From: Styela clava | Taxonomy: Eukaryota; Chordata; Ascidiacea; Stolidobranchia; Styelidae | Length of the DNA stretch: 64,000 nucleotides | Assembly: GCF_964204865.1 (NCBI RefSeq) | Contig: NC_135263.1 | Coordinates: 4,590,501-4,654,500, forward strand | Reading direction: 5' to 3' | In this document: positions 47,512 through 59,987 of the stretch, in pieces | Numbering within the stretch: the first letter of the stretch is position 1 | Layout: every line of letters begins with the position of its first letter | The notes under the pieces: generated by a model | Told to the model about the DNA's origin: nothing | Databases searched by the model: none | Seen by the model: the letters and a program-made list of their open reading frames with translations, nothing else | Program-made: the position numbers and the translations under genes

Positions 47512-48678
47512 CAGAGATCTCAAACTCGCGGCCCCAGAGAACTTCGAGTGCGGCCCTCGAACGCTTAACAATAATTGTAATAGTATTTTTATTTTTTTTT
47601 TATCTAAATGTAATAGATTTTTCAAACCTTTTAAAGTGAAATTGATTATTCACACAGAAAACAATTTACTGAAAGTAGTTTTGGAATATGAATTTTTTTT
47701 GTCCACATTTTGACCCAATTAAGAATACACATCAAGCTTGCAAAAGAATACTTGAATAAACACTTGAGTGATTAAATTAAACGCAAAGTACATGAAGAAG
47801 GTGGCATTTTCGAAGAAAATGGGAGTTGTAACTTTTCTGCTTTTCGCAAAATTGTCATATTTCTATCAATACAATGAAAAAACACAATAAGCTCAGCAGT
47901 CAATATGACAAATTCGAAGACCCACTTCGAACAGAAAATTTCCATGTGTTTGTATATTAATATATTTATACAACGACTTAGTTACTAAAAATCAATATCA
48001 ATAATAATTCAAGCAATCCTATGCCACGCAATGTGGTGCGAAATGTCTTGTCGAAAAAATCTGTCATTTGTTTTTTTACTGATCTACAGTATACATGAAA
48101 TGATAAAAGTACTTTTTTTGCATTACTGGAATTGATTAAACATTCGCAAAGATCCAGATTAACCCATGATCATGTGGCCTCGTTAGTTAGAGTTGGTACT
48201 ATAAAATCATTTCAGCCTGGCCTTAGTATGCTGGTGACACAAAAAAGATGCCAAACGTCAGGACAAATGTAATTATTAAAACATTGAGTTTATACTGTAG
48301 TATTTTTGTTAATTTTAGGTTCATATATTTAGATTAAGTTATTTTTAGTGTATGTATTATTCTTTCCTTATTTAAAGCTTGTTCAAAAATGATTTTGATG
48401 GTTGTACATAGAATTTTATGATTTTTCATAATAACTACAGTAACTTGCAAATGTTGCAATAATAGTGGAATGCAAATATTAATATGTAATTGCATTTGAA
48501 ATTGAAGAAAATAATAAAACTTAATCCAACTGTTTAGTTGCATCACAATATATGTCACAAACTAAAACTATCTTAAAAATATCTTTTAAGTATACATTAT
48601 CAAAAACTGTTTGCGGCTCTTTTTACAATTTCCAAAATGCAATGCGGCTCTCGAAAACCCATAAGTTTGACACCACTG
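47512..48678. mobile_element. hAT-type element, 1167 bp
   Basis: CAGAGATCTCAAACTCGCGG and AAGTTTGACACCACTG ends with subterminal GCGGCCC/GCGGCTC words; flanks ATCTAGAC / ATCTATTC match 6 of 8. Confidence 0.7.
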
Positions 48679-49960
48679 ATCTATTCTAGACGATTCAAGC
48701 ATTGCTTTGGGAAATAATATCACTTCAATTAAATTGAAATAATCTCGCTATATTAAATACAAAATCGTTGCTATCATAAAGGTAAACCAATTTAGCCACT
48801 CGAAATATATTGGCCTTCACAAAACAATGGAGGCAAAATTGAGAGTTCATGAGCTATGAACATTTGTTCTTTTCTTTGTCTTGAACTTTTCATACTCCAC
48901 AGCCCCTATTAATTTTTTTTAATTTTAATTACCATGTGATGGTCATACATATCTTTAACTTGTATTTTCTGTCATGATGTATTATCTCAATGTGCCAAAC
49001 TATTAATTAGTGTGCATATTTTGCTTCCAGATGACATAAATGTATTGTCTTGTTTATTACCTCAACTTGGAGTATTGACAAGAAAAGGTACCAGTAAATT
49101 AGATAAAAAAAATTTTAACTCTTTGTTATAATCAGAATTCACAATCAATAGGAATTATAAACAGCCAACCATCAATGAGAATGATATGTGAAATCCCTCA
49201 TAATAAATTTGTCTAAAATCGGAGGAAGGCAAATAATATAGGTAGTTTCCATCCACACAAGCATTTCAAGAAGACTTGCTCGAGCCAAACTAAATGAGCA
49301 TCGTCAGGTGGTCGGTAAGGCTGCAAGTTGAATTCAGCCCTGCAACCTACCGCATAGAAAATAATATTAATTAGTGGGCTATGAGCTAAATTCCTAAATT
49401 TAAACAAACCTATCTACGATGCATTATGTACCAGCAATGTTACCTACGATTAACTGAATATGTAATATGTCTAATAAATTCACCTACAAAAGCAAGTTCG
49501 ATAGGTGCAAACTTTGTGTTATGGAATTGTATCACAGCACAATTTTGTATGACACCCTCCTAAAAAGAAACTTCAATGATTAAGCGCAAACATTAAAATT
49601 ACTAACTTTGAACTTTGTCATTATCTGCAAAATGTTCCACACAAATCTTTCCGCTATCGCGTTTGTAATCTTCTCTGATAAAAAAAAAACGTCTATGATG
49701 TCCAGAATTGCTCTTTACAGCTTGCCTGCCATTCCAGCTTTCCAAGTGAGCAAAACTTCTTAGATATAGAGATTATTTTGTTTCGTTACAGACGCAAAAA
49801 GACAGGTACTACACGTAAAAAAGACGCCGAGTAGCAAAAGCGAGCGGAAAACGGACGCGAAAGTCGACGAGAAATATGTGCATTGGAGCGTATCATGAAA
49901 TACAATGTTTCGCCTGTAGTCTTATGGAGTGACGTCAGAGTTGCCTATCATGTTGTTTAA
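48679..49960. other. Gene-free stretch
   Basis: No coding exon, RNA gene or repeat I can support. Confidence 0.4.
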
Positions 49961-50635
49961 CCCTTTCCATGCGATTTTTATTTTTAATTAAATAATCGTA
50001 TTTGCTACGCCGATTTTACGCATTTGTACCCCCACAACTAATCGATCGACTAACGAAAAACTAATGATCCTCTGCTGCCCACTGACGGCTCGTTGGAAAT
50101 CTTATTCAAAGAGCTTGCAATTGGCGATTGAAAAAAAAAGTTTTTTTAAAAGTGGTGGTCTGAGTCACAACCCGGATAGAAAAAAGGCATTTTTTTTTCC
50201 TTGGGAGTTGAAACTTCAAACCGTGATAAAAAATAGAAATATTCGCTAAATCCTTTACTGTTACCGTTTCGTGGTTGGCAAACAATAGCATAATATTGCT
50301 GTACCAATTTCGTGATCTAACTCAAAATACTTTGGTAGATGGAATGGATAATATGTCTTCTATTACCACCCAAAAAACATCGAAATTTGCATAAATTTCA
50401 AAAACACTCCCTCGTTCCGCCGCAAATAAAATTCCCGTCGTAAACGAGAGCGAGATTTACCGTCGCTTATGTTAATCTCGAAGAAGACTTCTTATCAATA
50501 AACTAAAACCCGGAAAAACTAGACCAACAGTTTGCGACCGATTGCTAAAGAAAACAGTGGAGTACATCAACGTACCCGCCGCAATCTAGCGACTTTTGTC
50601 GTTGGTACGTATACGTGCCCACCGCACGGAAAGGG
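49961..50635. mobile_element. piggyBac-like non-autonomous element, 675 bp
   Basis: CCCTTTCCATGCG / CGCACGGAAAGGG ends with TTAA at both borders (49957-49960, 50636-50639), the piggyBac target and terminus style. No ORF of note. Confidence 0.88.
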
Positions 50636-50639
50636 TTAA

Positions 50640-51400
50640 TGTCATTGAGAAAATGAAGTGTATATGTACAAAGCGATTATTAATGAAAATTGCAGCAGCA
50701 ATATTATAGATTAGTTTACTCTATAAATTTAAATATATAAGATGGTTATGCGTTATCAGTATGTAACCGTAAATTTGGAAAACCATCACTGCTTACATCC
50801 CCACCACCACTGTCGAATTGGAGATGGCATAGCCTACTAAACAATAAAACTAGAATGCAACAGAATAATTTCTTGTTTACAAAAGTCCATCACGCTTTGA
50901 ATTTGAACTGCATGTATTTTTATCTACATAGTTTTGCAAATATTGCCTGTCAGTTCACAATGGAGCAATCCAGGTCTTCGTCATTCCTTCACTGTAACAA
51001 TCCGGCATGTCATAGACCGTATTGTATCTGATAATCTCGATAAGGTTATTCGTTACCAAGTGTGATTGTTGTGATTGTAATAAAATTTAATTAATTCAAT
51101 ATATTTAGATGGAAAATTAACTTGGTAATTGTTTACATATACAAAATTTTACTTTCTATAGAATGGAGAAAATGCGTCCGGTTACAGCACTTAGACTGCT
51201 TGCGGTCAACAATAGTGTTACGGTCGCAAACGAATAAGAAACCGAAATTGTGATTATTTAAATGTTTCTTTTCTTCATAACGCTAATTAGATCAATATTG
51301 CCACAATATATAATTCTAACAGTAAAATCATGTTTCGTTTGGGGTTTACCTGAATTCCCTTTACTTTTTAGCTGTTGATTTCGATATTTTTTGTTCTTGG
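50640..51400. other. Gene-free stretch
   Basis: AT-rich, no supported gene. A 24-codon ORF (51163 onward) is not credible alone. Confidence 0.4.
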
Positions 51401-51746
51401 CGCGGCGGTGTGGCTCAACGGGCTAAGCGTTAGGGATACGCTCGCCACCGCACCTCTAATTACTCTGCGTGGGTTCGCAGGTTCGAATCCCATGCAGGGA
51501 TGGTTATGTGCGAGAGGATTGCTGGACTCCTCGCCGTCGTTGGGTGGTTCACGTAACCGCTGGTCGGTTACGGCTTCCTCCACCACCAAGTCCATGCTTC
51601 CGAAAACAAACAATACAGTAAAAATAATCCCATACCCGACTTGGAATGGTAAGCGGACGAGAGGCCGTGGTTCGCCATATGGATAAGCCGTCTTATTGGC
51701 TTTCCTCTCCCTCGGGATAAATATGTAAATCCTATCCCATCCTACT
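51401..51746 (+). mobile_element. tRNA-derived SINE, best-preserved copy
   Basis: RNA polymerase III A box TGGCTCAACGG at 51411-51421 and B box GGTTCGAATCC at 51480-51490, about 60 bases apart as in a tRNA with extra sequence. The body includes GTAACCGCTGGTCGGTTACG, a hairpin, and the tail CGGGATAAATATGTAAATCC. ORFs on both strands here are artefacts. Confidence 0.9.
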
Positions 51747-52869
51747 GCATTAATGTTCCTTCACTCGATTAAGATTATTAAAAAAAATTAAAAGCGATGG
51801 ATGACCAATGAGACGACACCGTATATACACAATATTTACACATACCGGTAGGTTTTGTTCAATGCATTTTGGTGCGATATTATTGAATATTAAATTTGTA
51901 ATTAATTTATTTTCATCATATGTTAGTGTGGAACTAACAGGAATAAATATTGCTGCATCGTATTTAACAAAAAAAAATTTGAGGAGTGAGGGTCTTACTT
52001 CACCATATTCAAACTGGCATACATTTAGCCAGACATGACATCTAAATGATAAGTTCCCCAACTCAATTATTTGGATTGATTTTGGTTATTGGATCATTTG
52101 CTATTCTGTTGTACCCATAGTAATCAACTTGAATTTCCCATTGTGTTCTGTTTCCATCAACGACTAACATACCGGTTCCAATATTTTTTATCACTGGCAT
52201 AAAAATTTTAGTAATCCTACCAAGATGCATATAATATTTTATCATGATTTTATTATCATGAACAACTAAAAAGTTCGTTGAGTCAGAAATTTACCACTTG
52301 TTGCTTTTAAATTCATTTTGGAATTCCTATATGTGAGTATTAATTTATTGATTGTTTTGAGAATCCTTTTTGAATTCAGCACTTTTCAGCTTTTGCACTT
52401 GCTGACTTCTGGACTTGTAGTTACAGAGTTAGAAGACTGTAAGTTGTTCTTGTAGGTGGGGACAGGTAGTCATTTTGGATTTGTGTTAGGGCTGTAGCCT
52501 GTAGGGTGGTGAGTATTGAATGTCATGCCTAGTTTGACTTAGTAGTGTGGAATTGTCCACTATGCACAGTGCACTACCCGACTACAGTTCATTTGGGATA
52601 TTCCAAGTTGATCAATCAACAGCAAATCCACAATGTCAGAATATACAGCCGTACAGACAGAATGATGTAGGCTGGGTCGTAATTTGCTCTATTTAATTTG
52701 ACATATTTCATGATTTAACTGAAAATGCTGAAATGTGGTCTGTAGGTACAGAAATACCGGACACTAATAATCTTGAAATCAGTTCTTGTAGCATGGATAA
52801 TAGCATATTACAGTATTTTCAGAGCAATGCCAATACTGCAATATGTTGGTTTTCATATTGCGAATGATT
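51747..52869. other. Gene-free stretch left of the palindrome
   Basis: No supported exon; any 5' exons of the left-arm gene should lie here, but I could not identify one. Confidence 0.35.
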
Positions 52870-52885
52870 TCCAATCGTATCACAG

Positions 52886-53236
52886 ACTACGCGACTGGAG
52901 TTCAACATTTACCTAACCGCCGATAGAACGAAAGAATTTGGAATAACGAATGTAGAAGAAAGAGAAACAGAGAATGTGAAGACAGTCGCATTTTGTCATA
53001 ATACCAAAACTGCAGCATCACTTTGTGACTTCACAAACAGTGAAGAAGTCTTAAAGTATATAAAGAAGACTTTGAAACGAGACCAGTCGTTTACCATTGC
53101 TCGCAGTATGGCAATTTGTGATCGCGCAGGACGATCATTCATATTGCACGCAAACTGTCGATTTGTCACGAATTACTATCTAAGCAAGGTAAAATTGAAG
53201 AGTTGGGATTTTGGTGGAACTACGTACGCAATTTAG
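52886..53236 (+). CDS. Candidate coding exon in left palindrome arm (unknown family)
   Basis: A TATCACAG acceptor precedes an open frame that begins TTRLEFNIYLTADRTKEFG and contains FCHNTKTAASLCDF and EVLKYIKKTLKRD. The same exon with the same acceptor occurs inverted at 60512-60285, with mostly conservative differences. That conservation is why I take it as coding or formerly coding. After KRD the frame departs from the other copy because this arm is one base shorter there. The other arm reads DDVVHHCSQYGNL then stop; this one runs on to 53236 in a shifted frame. Upstream exons were not found and the product is not recognised. Confidence 0.4.
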   Translation, partial: TTRLEFNIYLTADRTKEFGITNVEERETENVKTVAFCHNTKTAASLCDFTNSEEVLKYIKKTLKRDQSFTIARSMAICDRAGRSFILHANCRFVTNYYLSKVKLKSWDFGGTTYAI

Positions 53237-53439
53237 CGACGAGGGAGTTCATACTGCACGCAAATTGTCGATTGTCATGAACTTGCTACCCTACCTTAGC
53301 AGGATAAACTTAAAAACTTGGTATTTAGATGGATCTGCGCATATTACTTAGCGACGAGGGAGTCCTTATTGAAATTGATTGAATGTGTAAATTTTCTTTA
53401 TTCATGCGTTATTGTATATTTGATATAGTCTGTCTATAC

Positions 53440-53915
53440 CAGGGTGGTCCAAACCCAGGCCCGCGGGCCACATGTGGCCCTCCGCTTGATTATCTGTGGC
53501 CCGCGTCACATTCGGAGAGTAATCAAAAAATCGCATTCCATGTTGTTTCGTCATAAAATTAATCAGAAAAATCCATTGATATATTGTCATCACTAATGTC
53601 ACTGAATTAAATAGTGTTATGGCTAGCTGGGGAAACTAGCGAAGTTGAATGATGGGCTTGGCAGTCTAAATTGTTATCTGGCTTACTAACTTTTTGATCG
53701 GGAATATATGCTAACAATATAAGCATCATAGAAAACTAAAAATCGAATGCGGATTCTATTAGCCTAGAATGGCTATGCCTGATAACTATGTGATTGCACA
53801 ATAAAAGTGTTTGTTTTGTATTGCAATGTTTACCTATTCTTGGCACTATTGTGACCCGCGAACAATGCAAAAATAATTTTGTGGCCCGCGGAGCCGACAA
53901 CCTTGGACCACTCTG
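53440..53915. mobile_element. hAT-type element, 476 bp, private to left arm
   Basis: CAGGGTGGTCCAAACCCAGG / CTTGGACCACTCTG ends, exact 8-bp duplication GTCTATAC at 53432-53439 and 53916-53923. The right arm shows the empty site at 59843-59851. Confidence 0.9.
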
Positions 53916-54359
53916 GTCTATACCGCTTAAAAAGGAACTATTCCTTTTCCCAACGTTTTGACCCGCGATTTCCCGTATAGTTGACGTTTTTTTAGAATAA
54001 TAATTGAAAATAAGTCTTTGTTATATAGCGATTCAGTTCAAACTAATGTATAATATTTGATTCCTGTCCTGAATAGATAAAAAGTAAAAATGGTAGTTTC
54101 TTATGAAACTCAACCAGGGTGAAAATTTGTAAATATTGACATCGACAAGAACAACAATTTACTTAAACCATTCACAGTTTTATTTCGTGTCCACTACCAT
54201 TCGGAGACAGGAAAAATTTTATCTTTGTTTGAGATTTTTTTGCTAAAACCGTATAAAGGGTAACTAAAAACTAAGTTAAGTCCATGTTATTAGGAAGATA
54301 TTCTACAAAAAACATAACTTTTATACGAAGCGTTCTAGATTAACTATTGGGCACAATCA

Positions 54360-54455
54360 TACTTAAACTGGTAAACAGACGAGAGACTGTGGTACGCCAT
54401 ATGATTAATCCCTGTTCCCAACTCTCCTCTCATAAATATGCAAATCCTATTTTAT
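54360..54455 (+). mobile_element. SINE tail fragment, shared by both arms
   Basis: AACTGGTAAACAGACGAGAG, ACGCCATATGATTAA and CAAATCCTATTTTATCC match the SINE tail. The matching place in the right arm (59290-59380, reverse) holds the same fragment, so it predates the duplication. Confidence 0.75.
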
Positions 54456-54895
54456 CCTACAACAGAATTCCAAGTGTAGAAAATATATTCTTTATTTTCC
54501 TATAGAAGTGGTTAAGTAATTTATGGATTCTGTGTTTTGGTTCACTCTTTATATATCTCCGATTGAAGATTTTTCTGCAGCTCGCTAATGTGAAAGCATT
54601 ACGCTTGTATTCTGTGCTTATAGCTTGGCTCTACACCTGCATGACTGAAGATTTTACAATTTTATTATAATTTTAACTTCTTTCAAATCCATAACATAAA
54701 ATGAGAAATCACAAATGTTTCATGAATTACTCCCAAAACCATTACTTAGATTGCAAAAAAAGAGTCTGGTATCTTATCGGCAATATCGAAAAGTTTGTGT
54801 TTATGTTGGAAATATAGTTCCCATTCCCATCTTGAGTATTGAATAAAATCTATTGGTTACGGGTTTTTTTAAATGCAAGAATTCAAAGCAAAGTA

Positions 54896-54983
54896 TGGTA
54901 TCTGTCCCGACCTAGAACATAGCACGAGTACCGCTTTATATGCTTACTTCAACTATTCGCCTAACAAGAAATATCTACTCTAA
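54896..54983 (+). pseudogene. Left-arm counterpart of the Tyr-rich terminal exon
   Basis: This is homologous in inverted orientation to 58060-57969. It shares DLEHS, ALYAYFNYSPNKKYLL and the stop codon. The sequence that would hold the exon start and acceptor is absent here, because the arms lose alignment between about 54830 and 54890. It therefore looks like a truncated copy. Confidence 0.3.
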
Positions 54984-55739
54984 CCCAGATAACGAGTGCT
55001 AAATGGATAATGTTAGACAGTAATAGGAATGAATAAATATGGTCTTAATGGTCACACTAATCGTTCGCACAGGGCAATTGATATCAGCAGATTTTTTTTT
55101 ATCGGAGCTCCACCATTCGCTTTAGATATCACTCACAAGATTGTAGGGGAAATTTAATTTTTTTTCAAAATGAATACGTGCAGACTGAGAATTAAATTCT
55201 TATGAGGTCATACACACTGCTATGAACAGGCGTGTAGATATTTAAGCAGCCATTGATATAAAGCAGCAATTCTCTTCTAGTGTTTCGCTGGACAGGGATT
55301 AAAATTGCGGCTAGATTGGTAGCCATGGCAATCTCGGCCGTATTTCGGCGCCTCTACGTCGTCAATTGGTCTCCCAACTGTCGACAAACAGACGGACAGG
55401 CCTCACTCCAGTCTGAAAACATGGCGTTTTGTCAACCGTTCAATATCGTTAACCATCGGCATAATTTTTTAATTGTCATGTTTACAGAAAACTTTTCAAT
55501 TTTACCAAAGGCAAAGCTTTTTAGAAACCACTCTTCTTAATGAATTGTTGACTGAAGACTGTGAGCCTCAAAAGATGTCGTGGTAAGCCGGCTGTGCAGT
55601 AAATCCATAAAGTAAATCTATTACACAATTTTTTATTATCAATTGATCTTCTAATTTGTTGGTATTTCGCGAGGCGAGATAAAGAGTGTAGGTGTACTGA
55701 GCCAAAAAAAGAAACTGTGATATAAAGGATGATACAGTT

Positions 55740-56014
55740 TTGAAAAGAGCGTTCCGGCAGTGGTGGTCACAATATATGCTATACGTACCCCATTTATGGG
55801 CTCCTGAGTATGATTCAAAATAAGACTCGTTTCCTGTATATCAAACATCCTAATGCCATATGTCGCCCGTTGCGACCTAATACATTTCCATCGTCCCCAT
55901 CCCAATCGTCGTCACATATCGTTCCCCACTTCCCGGAATGGAAGATTTCTACTCTCCCTTCTTTCTGAGTACTGTCATTTACTAATCTTAATTGTCCGTC
56001 TTCTGAGGTGTTGT
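55740..56014 (-). pseudogene. SRCR-domain exon remnant
   Basis: On the minus strand an acceptor TTACAACAG leads into a frame that reads [20 protein letters not shown] and continues [21 protein letters not shown]. This is the hallmark start of a scavenger receptor cysteine-rich domain (RLV, EGRVE, WGTICDD.WD). The Cys normally present in V-x-C-R-x is Gly here. The domain then continues only with frame changes: one frame gives [12 protein letters not shown], another HKWGTYSIYCDHHC, which matches the SRCR C-terminus. So the domain is recognisable but disrupted. It would have been part of a secreted or membrane receptor. It lies at the edge of the palindrome spacer. Confidence 0.6.
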
Positions 56015-56109
56015 CTGTTGTAAAAAAAATATATGATCATTTTTTCACGATAAAAAATATGAGAAATACCATGAAATTAAACGATTTTCGACCAATTGCT
56101 AAGCATCAC

Positions 56110-56265
56110 AAATCCCGTTACCAGTCCATGACGATTGACGGGCATGGGATTAGTTACCCAGTTAATTAATTGTTTTCAGATGCATGAACTTGATGTGGAA
56201 TTCAAACCTGCGAACCTACGCATGGCGATCAGAGATGCGGTGGCGAGCGCAGATGCGCCCGTGGC
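56110..56265 (-). mobile_element. SINE fragment in palindrome spacer
   Basis: CAGTCCATGACGATTGACGG, GGATTCAAACCTGCGAACC-like and GATGCGGTGGCGAGCG words match the SINE in reverse. Confidence 0.6.
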
Positions 56266-56839
56266 GCCTCTTTGTGATAATTCTGTTATTCACAGCAAAA
56301 CAACTGAAATAAACAAATCCGTTTGAAATTCAATTCATTGTCGTCCAATTTCAGTTTTTTATCAGCCAAATCTTCATGTTTTCATGTGACTGAGTGTACT
56401 CAAGACAAAACAAAAACTCCTAATAAAAGCGAATAGTCGTAGCTAGCAGAGAAGTTGTAAATGCTACCATTGACGCGCCTGCAGATACACCATCAGACAT
56501 GGCAGATGGATATCACGAGCATTTCAAGTACTGTCAGAATAATACCTTGGTGGGAAGGATTTCACGAAGCGGAGAACCGTATCATAAATAACAGGAAAGA
56601 TGTGCACGGATATATTCTTATTCACATTTATACACCTTAATTTTTTATGATTTCTACATACCGAATATACTTTTTCTAGTGATGGAATTCTAAGCTTTTA
56701 TCAGAAATGCACGATAAGCATGAAAACATGTTTTTACCAATTGACTCCTCTATCTCGAATCACATATGTAAATACGTTTCGGTGTTTTTCTGACCCTGGT
56801 CTATTTTCCGCTTCACATAAATCGACAAACCAAAGCTAG

Positions 56840-56928
56840 ATTAAAAAAAAATCTCCGTCGTGAAAACAGAGAACAGATTGCGAGTTTGTATAAGGCTTTG
56901 GCTATAGAAGATTTAAAGTTGGGAGACG
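56840..56928 (+). CDS. Possible short internal exon in palindrome spacer
   Basis: Flanked by AAGCTAG and GGTATGT, one frame reads through as KKNLRRENREQIASLYKALA and then IEDLKLGD. It is hydrophilic, helix-like and coding-like in composition, but unsupported by a second copy. Family not recognised. Confidence 0.2.
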
Positions 56929-57968
56929 GTATGTTGATTTTCAAACTGATTTAGTTTATCCCGTTTCGCCATGAATTACTCAATTAACGCCAGTATATAT
57001 CATTACAAAAACTTTCACGATTTACGGGAAACATTTATATGGGAACAATTGTTGGGATTCAGGGGGTTCGCGAACCCCTTCTTGGAAGATCGCGATAATC
57101 AGCTAACCCGTTCTGGTCCTAGTTCAGCACGGTTTGGTTTTTTTTTAATGACGGAATCTCTTGTTAGCGAGTTCGATACAAAAGAGAAATTCCTCCACTG
57201 ATGCGAACGATCATTTTTATCTTCCTATATATCAGTGTTTCTCAAACTCTTTTGACCCGGAACACCTAATCTTTTAATCACGCCTCGCGGAACACCGAGC
57301 AATTAGAAGATAAAATTGATAATAAAAAAAATTGTGTAATGGATATACTATGTGGATTTACTGCACAACCGGCTCATCACGGCATCTTTTAGGGCTTACA
57401 GTCTTCAGTCAACAATCTAGTGAAAAGGGTGGTTTCCAAAAATAAAAAGGTTTGCTTTGAACTTGAAAATTGAAATATTATGTCGATGGTTAACAATATT
57501 GAACGGTTGACGAAAGCGCCCTGCTTTTTAGCCTGGCGCGAGGCCTGTTCGCCTGTTTGTCGCCAGTTGGGAATCTAATTTACGACCCAGAGGCGCCAAA
57601 GTACGGCCGCGATCGGCATGGCGACCAATTTAGCTGCAATTTCGATCCCTGTTTCGTGAAACACAATTTGAGAATGGCTCCCTTATATCAATGGCTGCCT
57701 AATTATCTAAAACCATGTCCATAGCAGTGTGTAGGACCTCAAAAAAGGTAATTCTCAGTCTGCACGTATTCATTTTGAACAACAACAAAAAAACATTTTT
57801 CATTCAAGCTCGTGTGTGAATTCTAAAGCGAATGGTGGAGCTTCGATTAAAATCAAATCTACCGATGTCAATTGCCCTGTGTGGAGGACTAGGGACCACC
57901 GATGCCTATATATTCATTCCTATTACTGTCTGACATTATCCTATTAGCAATTGTCTTCATCTTCCGAG

Positions 57969-58132
57969 TTAGAGTAGATATATCTTGTTAGGCGAATAGT
58001 TAAATGAAGCATATAAAACAGGACTCGCGCTGTGTTCTAGGTTGGAATAGATACTGTCTGGTGCGTGGTAGTATGTCTCTATAGACTCCACGCCAGTCGA
58101 GGCTGCGCTTCCTGAACTGTCCGCTTCCAAGT
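57969..58132 (-). CDS. Candidate terminal exon, right arm, Tyr-rich tail
   Basis: A CAAATATAG acceptor opens a 53-residue frame ending in TAA. It is Ser/Glu-rich at first, then contains YYHAPDSIYSNLEH, VLYASFNY and KIYLL. Short spaced Tyr motifs with SIYSNL (S-x-Y-x-x-L) would suit a cytoplasmic signalling tail. The left arm keeps the last 27 codons with the stop at 54983 but has lost the SIYSNL tyrosine. The frame is unsettled: a possible preceding exon (about 58313-58247, ending AATGA before GTAAGT) would enter this exon in another frame. Treat it as a candidate only. Confidence 0.25.
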
Positions 58133-58476
58133 CTATATTTGAAACGTGTAAAATCTTGGTTGAGTATTATAATCTTCGATTAATTAAAACGGCAACGATA
58201 AGACAATTTAAAATAGCGATAAAACAGTAAATCACTTACTCATTTTGAGACCGTAGCTTATTGTTGCAGTTTAGATACGTGTTGCGAGATATCCACAGTC
58301 GAGTGACAATCTAGAAAACGCCCCAAAAATCGAAACGCATCACTCGACCAATCCACGTTCGAGGCAACCAGGACCTAGGATCGCTATAAGACTATACTTT
58401 AGCAGAAGGTTAGACTTCCATATGGAGATTCATGCAATTGGGACACTACGATTTTGAAACACTCTCGACTAATGTA

Positions 58477-58677
58477 CAGGGTGTAAATAAAGTCCCTTTA
58501 CAATTCAAATTTTGCTATGAAGTCTGTTCTCAATATATCTTAACCAGGTTTGTTGTTTTTCATCAGTTCAAGTATTTTTACCTCATTTAATACATCTGTG
58601 AGGGCCAAATCAATATATGATATCGATGATTCCCCTTTGCAATTTTAAAAAAAATTCAAGACTTTATCGACACCCTA
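58477..58677. mobile_element. TA-flanked MITE (CAGGGTGTAAATAAAGTC ends)
   Basis: CAGGGTGTAAATAAAGTC / GACTTTATCGACACCCTA, TA outside. The matching position in the left arm lacks it. A scrap with CAATATATCTTAACCA also lies near 23706. Confidence 0.75.
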
Positions 58678-58960
58678 TATTATAATACGTCAATACTCAA
58701 GATGAGAATGGGAGCTATATTGCCAACTAATTGCCGATATGATACCTGGCTTTCATTTTGCAATGTACGTGATGATTGGAGGGGGGGGGATATCAATAAA
58801 ACATTTTGTGATTTCTATTTTTGTTTTATTGATTGACAAGAAAATAAAATTATAATAAAAATGTAAAATCCTCAATTCATGCAGGTGTAAAGCGAAGCTA
58901 TAAGCACAGAATACAAGAGTAATGCTTTTACAATAGCAAACTGCAAAAATATCTTCAATG

Positions 58961-59169
58961 GGCGCCCCAGAAGTATGATTACCAATATGAAGGTAACTAA
59001 TTTTGTTTGCCTACTTTACATCAAGTTGTGTAAAAGGACTGAAACCTATTGACAAGGGGTATATTCACTTGGCTACCAAAGACAGTACCCGAACTTGTAA
59101 TAGAACTAAAATAAGGAAAATCGAAAGAAAATCATGTCTTAACCCTAGTACACATACTACGGGAGTACC
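58961..59169 (+). mobile_element. MITE family A copy, private to right arm
   Basis: GGCGCCCCAGAAG ... GGGAGTACC with full interior; flank similarity is weak. Confidence 0.8.
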
Positions 59170-59874
59170 CCACAATGAAAGATATATAAGGTTCAGAGTC
59201 ACCCTAAAAAATAGAATCCATGAGTTACGAAAATAAAGAATATTTATTAAACACTTGAATTTCTGTTGCCGGATAGAACGGAATTTTGTACATTTATCTG
59301 GGCGAGAGGAAAGTTGGGGAGAAGGATTAATCACATGGCGTACCACCGTCTTTCGCCTGTTTACCAGTTTGAGTATATGATTGAACCTAATAGTTTCAGT
59401 AATCTAAGACGCTTTGTATAAAAATTATGTTCTCTGTAAAATATGTTCTGAATAACATGGACTCTGTTTTTTTAGTTATCCTTTATACGGTTTTTGCACG
59501 AAAAACTCAGATAAAAACTTATCTTTTTGAAATAAAGACAAGTAAAATATTTCCAGTCTTCGAATGTTAGTGAGCACGGAATGAAACTGTGGATGATTTC
59601 AGTAAATTGTTGCTCTTGTCGATGTCACTTGGTCAAAACTGCTTCAACTGATGAACCAATATTTTCAAATTTTCAGTAATTAAACAGGGTAGCGTTTCAT
59701 AAAAAACTATCATTTTTATATATTATAATTTTAATAATAGTTTTAATATTATACAAAAGATTGAACAGAATCACTATATAACAAGGGAAATCGCCGACCA
59801 AAACGTTAGCAATAGCAATAGTTCTTTTATCTACTATTAAGCGGTATAGATAGACAATATCAAATACAATAATG

Positions 59875-59987
59875 AGTGCTCCCGAAGTATTCGTACCAAG
59901 ATGTCGCACAAACTGAACATAGTATGTGTACCAGGTCATGGCTGTTCAGGTTGTGCGTCATCTTGGTACGAATACTTCCGGAGCGCC
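59875..59987. mobile_element. Short MITE variant, 113 bp, private to right arm
   Basis: AGTGCTCCCGAAGTATTCGT ... ACGAATACTTCCGGAGCGCC with exact 8-bp duplication CAATAATG at 59867-59874 and 59988-59995; empty site in the left arm. Confidence 0.92.

Larger units (their letters stand above)
52870..55725 (+). repeat. Left arm of large inverted duplication
   Basis: Read forward, this matches the reverse complement of 57232-60560 in many blocks: the coding exon, the two direct copies of the CGAxGAGGGAGT region near 53240-53370, the GTATAAAGGGTAACT block near 54255, a SINE tail near 54370-54450, the tail exon near 54940 and the inner end near 55640-55720. Divergence is visible but order is kept. 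It carries a private hAT insertion at 53440-53915. Confidence 0.85.

Noticed and set aside
51375..51490. tRNA gene candidate with good A and B boxes
   Set aside because: It is the head of a dispersed SINE with several copies and a common non-tRNA tail; the acceptor stem does not pair convincingly.
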